A DNA stretch of 48,308 nucleotides, from NCBI GenBank assembly GCA_949297125.1, contig CASFRS010000014.1, positions 1 through 48,308 on the forward strand. The letters are read 5' to 3'. The stretch is from an uncultured Bacteroidales bacterium (GTDB lineage: Bacteria; Bacteroidota; Bacteroidia; Bacteroidales; G3-4614). The notes below the pieces were generated by a model that did not search any database, was not told where the DNA came from, and worked only from the letters and a program-made list of their open reading frames with translations. Positions within the stretch are counted from its first letter, which is position 1. Every line of letters begins with the position of its first letter. Shown piece by piece: positions 27,371 through 35,324 of the stretch. Position numbers and translations under genes: made by a program.

Positions 27371-29887
27371 ATGAGAAACAAATTATTACTATTGGTTTTA
27401 TCGGCGTTTTTTGCACTGCCGTGGCAGAATACCGGAGCACAGACGGTAACATCGTCAATGTATGCCTATCAGTACGACGGAGACTGGGAGTTGGACAACC
27501 TTATTGACAACAACTACGGGACTTCTTTCTGGTCCAATGCCGCGCAGGAGGTAGGCGACTATATCCAGTTGGATTACGGTAATATAACTACCGTATGCGC
27601 AATAAACCTTTACTTCCAGCGCAATACGTCGGGCGCTTTGTGGGATGCCCCCACCGGAACTGCAAAGGTCCAGATTTCGGAAGATGCGCTGGTATGGAAT
27701 GATGTTGCATCTTTCACTGCCGATGACATAGGCGGGGCGGAGACCAACAACCTGTATGCATGTACGGCCGGCGGCGCAGCAGCAAGGTACGTCCGCCTTT
27801 ATCTTGAAACGGTAAACGGCGACCCCTGGTTGAGGGTAACCGAGATAGAGGTTGAAACCGACTGCATAGTAGTGGAGCGTACGGTAACGGTAGAGACCGC
27901 AAATGCGGCCATGGGCAAGGCGTATATCGGCTCGGAAGGCGTAACGACCACAACTACGACCGAAATCGTGGAAGTTACGGCCGTGGCCAACGAGAACTAC
28001 GTTTTTGTAAACTGGACAAATAAGGCAACCGGCGAAGAGGTGTCTGAAAATGCCCTGTTCCGCTATGCCTTGCCGGACGATATTACTTTGGTGGCTAACT
28101 TTGAATGGGACAGCACTCTCCCGCGCGACGGGTGGACCGCATATGCCGACAGCTATCACGACGGGACATCTTCGACCGACGGCCCTGCATCGTGGGCTAT
28201 CGACGACAACAGGGGAACATGGTGGCATTCGCAGTACGACCCGACCGAGACGACCTATCCCCACTGGATAATGTTCGACCTCGGCAAATCGCAGTCGTTT
28301 ACTTCGTTCAACTACGTATCGCGCAACGGCATGAAAACCGACAGCGGAAACGGCAACATGACCTCCTACGAACTTTATGTTTCGGATAATGAAGAGGATG
28401 TGAAGAATTATGCCGAGTCGGCAAAGGTTGCAGAGGGTGTATTCGAGTATGACGGGACTACAAGGATAGCAGTAGACCATGTCGTTGATATACCCGGTGG
28501 CGCAAAAGGGCGTTACGTGTTGCTTAAAGGCCTTGCAAGTGCAAACGGCGAGCCGTTTGCCGCATGTGCAGAGTTCTTCCTCTACCTCGATGCTTATACC
28601 GTTTCGGTAGTGTCGGGCGATGAAACGAGAGGATATGTCTACATAGGCGAGGAAGGTACTACTACCGCAACTGCCGGACTGGAAGGGACCGATACGGCAA
28701 CGTTGACGGCTGTCGCCAACGAGGGTTATGAATTTGCCGGATGGTATCTCGGCGAAGAACTTGTAAGCAGCGATGCCGTATATACGACTGAAGCCATAAC
28801 GGAAAATGCCGTATACCGTGCTGAGTTCGACTTTATCCCGGTACCGGAAAGAAGCGTAACGGTAGCTTCGTCCGACGATGCCAAGGGTAGCGTGAGGATA
28901 AGCGACCCCGAAACCGACCAGCTTACCGTTTCGAGCACCGGAATAGTAACGGTTGAGGCAATACCCAACGGGGAGGACAACGAGTTCGTTAACTGGACCG
29001 ACCAAAGCGGAAAGATAGTAAGCACCGAAGCGGTTTACAAATACGACCAGGCCGAGGCTGTAACCCTTACGGCAAACTTCCGTTCGTATTATGAATTGAC
29101 AATCGAGACTGCCAGCGGCGGCAAGATAAACGTTACGGCCAATGGCGCTGCAGTTGCCGACGGCGACAAACTGCTTGAAGGTACGTCCTTGAACGTAATG
29201 CTCAGTGCCAATGCAACCCGCCAGCCGGTATCGCTTGTCATCAATGGCGAGAACGTGTTTGCCGATTATTCCGTGACTGAGGGTTATACGTTTGAACTGG
29301 CAGGTCCTACAACCATATCGGCTCTCTTCGACCTGGCGAAATACGAACTCAAGTACGAGTACTCCGGCAGCGGATATATCGAAGTGTGGACAAGCGATAC
29401 GTACGATCCCGAGGCTGAAGAGAACGGTTCTCTCGAAACCCCGCTTTCTCCGGCAGGTGAGAAGTACAACATGTACGACGAACTTACATACGGCGACATG
29501 ATATATATCTTTGCCGTAAGCGTTGACGGAGCGGAACTCCAGAGCCTCCTTATCAACGGAGAGGAGTATGTCAATGATGAAAACTTCCTGATGTACGGCG
29601 ATATAGAGTACGAGGTTACCGAAGAACTGGAAATCTCGGCCGTATTCTCGGGCGCAGACCTTTCCGGTGTTGAAGAGAACGTTTCAGAAAACGGAGCTGT
29701 TAAGGTTTATGCTACCGAAGGCGGTATAAACATTGAAGGAGCGGACGGCTTGCAGGTTTCGGTATATTCGGCAGGCGGCGTCCTGTATCGTATGGCGAAT
29801 GCGTCCGGCAACGGATTTGTACAGGTGCAGCCCGGTCTCTATATAGTAAATGTAGCAGGCGAATCGTACAAGGTAGTTGTAAAATAA
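27371..29887 (+). CDS. secreted discoidin/B-repeat protein with T9SS-like C-terminus (paralogue)
   Basis: An 838-residue paralogue of the protein at 20561-23101. After the signal peptide (1-24) come two F5/8 type C domains (about 25-165 and 245-400; NNYGTSFWSNAAQ and DDNRGTWWHSQYDP, YPHWIMFDLGKSQ), separated by and followed by B-repeats (GKAYIGSEGVTT, YEFAGWYLGEEL, FVNWTDQSGKIVS). It ends in a short T9SS-like tail (QVSVYSAGGVLYR, QPGLYIVNVAG, YKVVVK). The extra discoidin domain is the main difference from the first copy. Start ATG 27371 is chosen because both paralogues share a TGCTTATG context; ATG 27365 is also possible. A strong terminator follows. Confidence 0.85.
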   Translation: MRNKLLLLVLSAFFALPWQNTGAQTVTSSMYAYQYDGDWELDNLIDNNYGTSFWSNAAQEVGDYIQLDYGNITTVCAINLYFQRNTSGALWDAPTGTAKVQISEDALVWNDVASFTADDIGGAETNNLYACTAGGAAARYVRLYLETVNGDPWLRVTEIEVETDCIVVERTVTVETANAAMGKAYIGSEGVTTTTTTEIVEVTAVANENYVFVNWTNKATGEEVSENALFRYALPDDITLVANFEWDSTLPRDGWTAYADSYHDGTSSTDGPASWAIDDNRGTWWHSQYDPTETTYPHWIMFDLGKSQSFTSFNYVSRNGMKTDSGNGNMTSYELYVSDNEEDVKNYAESAKVAEGVFEYDGTTRIAVDHVVDIPGGAKGRYVLLKGLASANGEPFAACAEFFLYLDAYTVSVVSGDETRGYVYIGEEGTTTATAGLEGTDTATLTAVANEGYEFAGWYLGEELVSSDAVYTTEAITENAVYRAEFDFIPVPERSVTVASSDDAKGSVRISDPETDQLTVSSTGIVTVEAIPNGEDNEFVNWTDQSGKIVSTEAVYKYDQAEAVTLTANFRSYYELTIETASGGKINVTANGAAVADGDKLLEGTSLNVMLSANATRQPVSLVINGENVFADYSVTEGYTFELAGPTTISALFDLAKYELKYEYSGSGYIEVWTSDTYDPEAEENGSLETPLSPAGEKYNMYDELTYGDMIYIFAVSVDGAELQSLLINGEEYVNDENFLMYGDIEYEVTEELEISAVFSGADLSGVEENVSENGAVKVYATEGGINIEGADGLQVSVYSAGGVLYRMANASGNGFVQVQPGLYIVNVAGESYKVVVK

Positions 29888-29924
29888 CGTGCAGTTCATA
29901 ATAACAGCGGTTTAACCGTTTTGA

Positions 29925-29959
29925 GTGCGCCGGATTGTACAATCCGGCGCACGTTTTTA
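29925..29959 (+). terminator. terminator after the second discoidin protein
   Basis: A perfect 12-bp stem GTGCGCCGGATT / AATCCGGCGCAC, GTAC loop, then GTTTTTA. Confidence 0.92.
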
Positions 29960-30109
29960 TGCCGTGGCCGGAGTGGCGTGTGTCCGGCAATCCTCCTTTT
30001 CCGGCAGGGGAAGCCGGTATCGGCAAGGCCGCATGGCGGGTGTCCGGCATTATGCCGGGAAGTTCCCCTTGCTCCTGTTCCCTTGTTTGCCGTTTTCCGG
30101 GAATATTGC

Positions 30110-30140
30110 TTGCAAAGCCATTTCCCATATTGTAATTTTG
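30110..30140 (+). promoter_or_regulatory. promoter for the BadF-type kinase
   Basis: TTG at 30110-30112, a 20-base spacer and TAATTTTG at 30133-30140. The ATG lies 22 bases after the -7 box. Confidence 0.65.
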
Positions 30141-30162
30141 CAGGGATAAAAGGTGTTGCAGC

Positions 30163-31026
30163 ATGATACTTGTAGCGGAGAGCGGTTCTACCAAAACGGA
30201 GTGGAGGGTCTCGGACGGGGCTTTTTCATCGTCCCTGCATACGGACGGTTTGAATCCTCTGTTCGGCGGGACGGAAGGGATTGTGCAGGAAGTGTCGGCG
30301 TGGATAGACGAAGTTGTGCGGAAAGAAAATGTGGATGCGTTTTTCTTTTACGGCGCAGGTGTGCTGTCTGCTGCCGCAACGGAAAGGCTTACGGCCCTGT
30401 TCTCTCCCGTACTGCCTTGTGCCCGCATGGAGTTCGCCAGCGACCTTGTCGCGGCGGCGCGGGCTACGTGCGGCGACAGCGCCGGAATTGTTGCTGTTCT
30501 CGGTACAGGAACAAACTCCTGTTTCTGGAACGGGCGGGAGAGCGAACTGCATACGCCGGCTCTCGGGTATGTGCTCGGCGATGAAGGCGGGGGAGCGTAT
30601 ATAGGACGCAGGCTTTTGTCCGATTACCTGAAAGGGGTTATGCCCAGCCCTGTCGCCTGCCGGTTTGGAGCAAAGTACGGCGTTACCGAGGCCGAAGCGG
30701 TGCGGAGGGTATATGCCGAACCGTACCCGAACCGGTATCTTGCAGGATTTGCGCGTTTTGCAGCCGAGAATATCGCCATGCCGTATGTATCGGAACTCGT
30801 GGAGGAAGGGTTTGCCTGTTTCGTTAAAAGAAACCTGCATCCGTACCCTACAGGCAGTTATCCGGTAAATTTTGTAGGTTCGGTAGCCGCGGCTTTCACC
30901 CCGCAACTTGAAAAGGTTTGCCGTAGCTGTTCTGTCGTTACGGGAAAGATAATTGCCTCGCCCGTGGAAGAATTGTTGGAATATCATGTGGGAAAGGCTT
31001 ACGGCCCGACTCCTGCGGCACGGTAA
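30163..31026 (+). CDS. BadF/BadG-type ASKHA kinase, N-acetylglucosamine kinase-like
   Basis: A 287-residue cytosolic kinase of the ASKHA fold. The phosphate loops are clear: ESGSTKTEWRV near residue 5 (phosphate 1), VLGTGTNSCFW near 120 (phosphate 2) and LGDEGGGAYIG near 140 (BadF/NAGK signature), with a C-terminal VGSVAAAFTP adenosine segment. Bacteroidota members of this family are usually annotated as N-acetylglucosamine kinases and may recycle amino sugars from peptidoglycan. The downstream neighbour is murF, which fits a cell-wall theme, but murF has its own promoter. The true substrate is not determined by the sequence. Confidence 0.85.
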   Translation: MILVAESGSTKTEWRVSDGAFSSSLHTDGLNPLFGGTEGIVQEVSAWIDEVVRKENVDAFFFYGAGVLSAAATERLTALFSPVLPCARMEFASDLVAAARATCGDSAGIVAVLGTGTNSCFWNGRESELHTPALGYVLGDEGGGAYIGRRLLSDYLKGVMPSPVACRFGAKYGVTEAEAVRRVYAEPYPNRYLAGFARFAAENIAMPYVSELVEEGFACFVKRNLHPYPTGSYPVNFVGSVAAAFTPQLEKVCRSCSVVTGKIIASPVEELLEYHVGKAYGPTPAAR

Positions 31027-31044
31027 TATGCGCATGACGGCCGT

Positions 31045-31075
31045 TTTGCGGCGCACCGAATATTTAGTACATTCG
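31045..31075 (+). promoter_or_regulatory. promoter for murF and downstream genes
   Basis: TTTG at 31045-31048, a 19-base spacer and TACATTCG at 31068-31075 (seven of eight to TAnnTTTG). It lies 42 bases upstream of the murF start. Confidence 0.6.
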
Positions 31076-31117
31076 CGAACCGTTTGCAGGCGGGGCGATT
31101 AACATGTTGAGAAGAAA

Positions 31118-32404
31118 GTGAAAATAGAAGAACTGTACGAGATATATTCGTCGAATCCCGATGTAACTACCGATACCCGCAAGTGTCGTCCCGGAGCGTT
31201 GTTTTTTGCGTTAAAGGGAGAACGCTTCGACGGGAACCTGTTTGTAAAGGCTGCTCTCGATGCGGGGTGTGCGTACGCTGTCAGCGACAGCGAGGTCCCG
31301 TATGCCGATGGGCGGGTATTGAAGGTAGGGAATGTCCTGACGGCATTGCAGCAGCTTGCCCTCTATCACCGCAGGATGCTAAAGACCCCGGTACTTGCGG
31401 TAACGGGCACGAACGGGAAGACTACGACGAAGGAACTTATGGCGGCCGTCCTGTCGCGGCGTTACTCCCTTCTTGCTACGGAGGGGAATCTGAACAACCA
31501 TATAGGGGTGCCGCTTACGTTGTTGAAACTGCGTCCCTGGCACGAGTTCGCCGTGATAGAAATGGGTGCGAGCCACCCCGGCGACATAAAGGAACTGGTG
31601 GATATTGCAGAACCCGATTACGGTTTGATAACAAATGTGGGAAAAGGTCATTTGCTGGGGTTCGGCTCGTTCGAGGGGGTAATACGCACCAAATGCGAAC
31701 TGTATGACTTTATCCGCAACAGGGGCGGGAAGGTTTTTGTACGCCGTGAAGACGATATACTTTACGGCAAATCCGAGGGGATAGAACGGATAGAATACGG
31801 GACATCGCCCGGACTTGCGGTTAGCGGGGCGGCGGCGGGATGTTCGCCGTTCCTGTCGGTATCCCTTTCGTTCGGCGGTGTGGATGCCGGGACGGTTTCC
31901 ACATCCCTTATAGGCGAGTATAACCTGAACAATGTTCTGGCCGCCGCTGCCGCAGGCAGGTACTTCGGCGTGCCTGATGCCGACATAATGGCCGCCATAG
32001 GCGGTTACCGGCCGACAAACAGCCGTTCGCAATATGTAAAGGGGAAGCGGAACGAAATAATACTTGATGCTTATAATGCAAACCCGTCGAGCATGAAGGC
32101 GGCCGCGGAAAACTTTGCGGCTATAAATGCGCCCCGCAAGATGCTGATAGCCGGCGATATGCTTGAACTCGGCGCGGAGAGCCGGAGCGAACACGACAAG
32201 GCGGTGGCAATGTTCGAGTCGCTCGGGTTTGACGATGTACTGCTGGCCGGTAAGGAGTTTTCGGCTTCGGCAGGACGTTACAGGGCCTTCCCCGATACCC
32301 AGGCATTGCTCGGGTACTTGAAAGACTCCCCTCCTGAAGGGTATATGATATTGATAAAAGGGTCGAGGGGCATGAAACTGGAAGAGTGTTTGCCGTTTTT
32401 GTAG
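31118..32404 (+). CDS. murF: UDP-N-acetylmuramoyl-tripeptide--D-alanyl-D-alanine ligase
   Basis: Adds D-Ala-D-Ala to the UDP-MurNAc-tripeptide, the last cytosolic step of the peptidoglycan precursor. The 428-residue Mur ligase shows the N-terminal substrate domain (TDTRKCRPGALFFALKGERFDG), the ATP loop VTGTNGKTTTKE near residue 95, EGNLNNHIGVPLT, EMGASHPGDI, and the C-terminal domain with DAYNANPSSM and GDMLELG. The start is a GTG at 31118. The next gene begins five bases after its stop, so the two are co-transcribed. Confidence 0.95.
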   Translation: MKIEELYEIYSSNPDVTTDTRKCRPGALFFALKGERFDGNLFVKAALDAGCAYAVSDSEVPYADGRVLKVGNVLTALQQLALYHRRMLKTPVLAVTGTNGKTTTKELMAAVLSRRYSLLATEGNLNNHIGVPLTLLKLRPWHEFAVIEMGASHPGDIKELVDIAEPDYGLITNVGKGHLLGFGSFEGVIRTKCELYDFIRNRGGKVFVRREDDILYGKSEGIERIEYGTSPGLAVSGAAAGCSPFLSVSLSFGGVDAGTVSTSLIGEYNLNNVLAAAAAGRYFGVPDADIMAAIGGYRPTNSRSQYVKGKRNEIILDAYNANPSSMKAAAENFAAINAPRKMLIAGDMLELGAESRSEHDKAVAMFESLGFDDVLLAGKEFSASAGRYRAFPDTQALLGYLKDSPPEGYMILIKGSRGMKLEECLPFL

Positions 32405-32409
32405 GAAAG

Positions 32410-33852
32410 ATGTTGAATATAAAACCTATATCGGACGAGCTGAACCGAAGCGTGTTCCGCACCCTCTCGGAGGTTGCCGACACCCTCGGCGTACCCTGCT
32501 ATGTGGTTGGGGGGTACGTGAGGGATATTATATTGGGGCGAAAATCGAAAGACATAGATATCCTTGTCGTAGGGAGCGGAATAGAGGTGGCGTCCCGCTA
32601 CGCGGCTATTCTCGGCAAAGGGGCGTCGCTGGCGGTTTTCCGCAATTTCGGGACGGCGCAGGTGAAGTATCGCGGGCTGGAGGTGGAGTTCGTCGGGGCG
32701 AGGAAAGAATCGTACAGCCACGATTCGAGAAAACCTGTCGTGGAGAACGGAACTCTCGATGACGACCTTAACAGGCGCGATTTTACCATAAACGACATTG
32801 CGGTTTGCCTGAACAGCGGCAGTTTCGGCGAGATATGCGACCCTTTCGGCGGGATAGGCGATATAGAACGGGGCATAATCCGTACCCCGCTCGACCCCGA
32901 CACTACGTTCAGCGACGACCCTCTGCGCATGATGCGTGCAGTCCGCTTTGCCTCGCAGCTTCAGTTTACAGTCGAGCCGAATACGCTGGCAGCAATATCG
33001 CGTAACGCGGGGAGGCTTAAAATCATATCCGGCGAAAGGATTATAGACGAACTGAACAAAATAATGGCTTCGCCGCGTCCGTCGGTGGGATTGCGCCTTA
33101 TGGAACGGACTTCGCTGCTGCAGATTGTGTTACCCGAACTTGCCGCCCTGAAAGGGGTGCAGAGTATAGACGGGCGCGGACATAAGGATAATTTCCTGCA
33201 TACCCTTACCGTGGTGGACAATGTGGCAGAGAAGAGTCCAAATTTGTGGCTCAGGTGGGGCGCGCTGCTGCACGATATAGGCAAGGCTGCCGTAAAACGG
33301 TACGACAAGCGGACGGGATGGACATTCCACAATCATAACTTCATAGGGGCGAAAATGGTGCCCCAGCTTTTCCGCAGGCTAAAGCTCCCTATGGGCGAGG
33401 AGATGAAGTATGTCCGCAAAATGGTAGATTTGCACATGCGCCCGATAGCTCTTGTGGAGGATGAGGTTACCGACTCGGCCGTAAGGCGTCTTCTTTTCGA
33501 TGCCGGGAAGGATATCGACGACCTGATGCTGTTGTGCGAAGCCGACATAACGTCAAAGAACCGCGACAAGGTTGAGCGGTATATGAAAAACTTCGCCACG
33601 GTAAGGCGGAAGCTGGTAGAGATAGAGGAGAAGGACAGGATACGGGAGTTCCAGCCCCCCGTAAGCGGGGAGGAAATAATGCGGGTCTTCGGGTTGCCGC
33701 CGTCAAAGCCGGTAGGAGTGATTAAAGATGCCATAAAAGAGGCTATACTCGACGGCGTTATACCCAACAGCTACCCCGAAGCGTATGACTTCATGCTGAC
33801 AACCGCATCCCGGTTAGGGTTGAAGCCGAAAGATGCCGGGCCCGATGCCTGA
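32410..33852 (+). CDS. CCA tRNA nucleotidyltransferase/poly(A) polymerase family with HD domain
   Basis: A 480-residue class II nucleotidyltransferase. The N-terminal head has GGYVRDIILGRKSKDIDILV (catalytic GG and DxD) and RRDFTINDIA; the neck follows with DPLRMMRAVRFASQL and GERIIDELNKIM. The C-terminal HD phosphohydrolase domain has GHKDNFLHTL, LLHDIGKAAVK and HNFIGAKM. Bacteroidota enzymes of this type add or repair the tRNA 3' CCA end. Start ATG 32410, five bases after murF; an upstream start at 32386 would overlap murF and adds residues outside the family pattern. Confidence 0.92.
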   Translation: MLNIKPISDELNRSVFRTLSEVADTLGVPCYVVGGYVRDIILGRKSKDIDILVVGSGIEVASRYAAILGKGASLAVFRNFGTAQVKYRGLEVEFVGARKESYSHDSRKPVVENGTLDDDLNRRDFTINDIAVCLNSGSFGEICDPFGGIGDIERGIIRTPLDPDTTFSDDPLRMMRAVRFASQLQFTVEPNTLAAISRNAGRLKIISGERIIDELNKIMASPRPSVGLRLMERTSLLQIVLPELAALKGVQSIDGRGHKDNFLHTLTVVDNVAEKSPNLWLRWGALLHDIGKAAVKRYDKRTGWTFHNHNFIGAKMVPQLFRRLKLPMGEEMKYVRKMVDLHMRPIALVEDEVTDSAVRRLLFDAGKDIDDLMLLCEADITSKNRDKVERYMKNFATVRRKLVEIEEKDRIREFQPPVSGEEIMRVFGLPPSKPVGVIKDAIKEAILDGVIPNSYPEAYDFMLTTASRLGLKPKDAGPDA

Positions 33853-33885
33853 AGAGGAACATAGGAATTTTGTACAGGATAAATT

Positions 33886-34578
33886 ATGTCTGTTATGGAT
33901 AAAGACGATACCTCACGTCCCGATTCAATCCCTTACATGGAAGCTGCAAGGCGGAAAGAAGAGGCCGGTGAGCGTTGGCTCGACTGGGCCAAGGAGTTGC
34001 AGTTTATCGCGCAGGCCGGTTTGACCTACTCGCGCGATGTTTTCGATTTGGAACGGTTTGCGCGGATTCGCGAAATTTCGGCAGAGATAGTGGCGGCACG
34101 CTCGCATTTGTCGCTCGATGAAGTTAAAGGTCTGTTCTGTAATGAAACGGGCTTTCAGACCCCCAAGATAGATACGCGCGGGGTTGTGTTCCGCGACGGC
34201 AAGATACTTCTGGTGAAGGAAAAAAACGGGGAATGGTCGTTGCCCGGCGGGTGGATGGATGTGAACCAGACAATCCGCTCCAATACAGAAAAGGAGGTCA
34301 AGGAAGAAGCGGGGTTGGATGTGGAGGCCGACAGGATAATAGCCCTCCTCGACAGGAACCGTTACAATACGCCGGTATATGCGTACAACATATGCAAGGT
34401 GTTTGTATTGTGCAGGGTTAAGGGCGGGAGTTTTTCCCCGAACTCCGAGACTGTCGCAAGCGGGTATTTCCCGTTGGAGGAGTTGCCGCCGTTGTGCAAT
34501 GACAAAACGACACCCGAGCAGGTAAGGCTCTGTTTCGATGCTGTCAGAAATCCGGCATGGAACCCTGTTTTTGACTGA
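33886..34578 (+). CDS. Nudix hydrolase with N-terminal helical domain, variant Nudix box
   Basis: A 230-residue protein with an N-terminal NUDIX_N-type helical domain (about 15-90; RWLDWAKELQFIAQAGLTYS, YSRDVFDLERFARIREI) and a Nudix fold (about 95-215). Members usually cleave ADP-ribose or NDP-linked substrates. The Nudix box reads GWMDVNQTIRSNTEKEVKEEAGL. Against GX5EX7REUXEEXGU the first Glu is Gln and the Arg is Lys, while the metal-binding EVKEE part is intact. It lies 33 bases downstream of the CCA enzyme and probably belongs to the murF operon. Confidence 0.88.
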   Translation: MSVMDKDDTSRPDSIPYMEAARRKEEAGERWLDWAKELQFIAQAGLTYSRDVFDLERFARIREISAEIVAARSHLSLDEVKGLFCNETGFQTPKIDTRGVVFRDGKILLVKEKNGEWSLPGGWMDVNQTIRSNTEKEVKEEAGLDVEADRIIALLDRNRYNTPVYAYNICKVFVLCRVKGGSFSPNSETVASGYFPLEELPPLCNDKTTPEQVRLCFDAVRNPAWNPVFD

Positions 34579-34628
34579 TACCACCTCTCCCGCCATATTA
34601 TGGCACGGAAATTGCACATGTATTTTAT

Positions 34629-34646
34629 GTGTGCTCTTGCGCACAC
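34629..34646. repeat. small inverted repeat upstream of ferritin
   Basis: GTGTGC / GCACAC with a 6-base loop, 43 bases before the ferritin ATG. It may be an operator or part of the transcription end of the Nudix gene; there is no T-run. A TATTTTG near 34653 is one base short of a -7 consensus. Confidence 0.4.
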
Positions 34647-34689
34647 GGCTGATATTTTGAATGTATCGTATAACTAAAATTTATCACTT

Positions 34690-35172
34690 ATGATTTCAGA
34701 AAAATTAAATGCGGCTTTGAATGGTCAGATAGCGGCTGAAATGTGGTCGTCCAATTTATATCTCTCCATGTCTTTCTGTATGCAGGGCGCAGGTTATGAC
34801 GGTTTTGCAAACTGGCTTAAAAAACAGTCGGCCGAAGAGTTGGACCATGCCATCCAGATTGCCGATTATGTTGCAAAACGCGGAGGGAAACCCCAGGTGA
34901 GCAAAGTGGATGCCGTTCCGGTAGAGTGGGCTTCACCCAAGGAGGTATTCAACCAGGTTTACGAACATGAATGCAAGGTTTCGCAGATGATAAACGACCT
35001 TGTCAGGTTGGCATCAGAGGAGCGCGACAACGCTACGCAGGACTTCCTGTGGGGCTTCGTACGCGAGCAGGTTGAAGAGGAAGCTACTACCATGTCGATA
35101 TCCGAGAAGGTGGCAAAGGCTTCCGATGCGGCTTTGCTTATACTCGACTCGCAGTTGGGTACCCGCGCCTGA
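34690..35172 (+). CDS. ftnA: ferritin
   Basis: A 160-residue non-haem ferritin that oxidises Fe(II) and stores iron in a 24-subunit shell. All ferroxidase ligands of bacterial FtnA are in place: E17, Y24, E50, H53, E94, Q127 and E130. Length and spacing match E. coli FtnA. It is monocistronic: it is followed by a strong terminator and has its own upstream region of 111 bases. In Bacteroidota ferritin is often induced by iron and oxygen, but no Fur or OxyR site can be identified here by eye. Confidence 0.96.
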   Translation: MISEKLNAALNGQIAAEMWSSNLYLSMSFCMQGAGYDGFANWLKKQSAEELDHAIQIADYVAKRGGKPQVSKVDAVPVEWASPKEVFNQVYEHECKVSQMINDLVRLASEERDNATQDFLWGFVREQVEEEATTMSISEKVAKASDAALLILDSQLGTRA

Positions 35173-35202
35173 TGATCCAGCTTTGCAATAACTGATATAT
35201 AA

Positions 35203-35252
35203 GTACCGCAGTCATACAGGAGTATGCATCCTTATGGCTGCGGTGCTTTTTT
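35203..35252 (+). terminator. terminator after ferritin
   Basis: A 14-bp stem with two G.U pairs (GTACCGCAGTCATA / TATGGCTGCGGTGC), a 16-base loop and T6. Confidence 0.9.
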
Positions 35253-35294
35253 ATTCTGTGCATTCGGGACAACCTCAGTTTTCTGTTAAATGCT

Positions 35295-35302
35295 TATATT
35301 TG
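35295..35302 (+). promoter_or_regulatory. -7 element (TATATTTG) upstream of the MutS-like gene
   Basis: TATATTTG fits TAnnTTTG and is 22 bases before the ATG. No convincing -33 TTTG is present at 18-21 bases upstream. Confidence 0.5.
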
Positions 35303-35324
35303 CCCTCTCAATACCATAACTGTT

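Noticed and set aside
27455..29005. About 516-codon minus-strand open frame opposite the second discoidin protein
   Set aside because: Shadow frame; the translation lacks any signal peptide or domain, while the plus-strand protein is clear.
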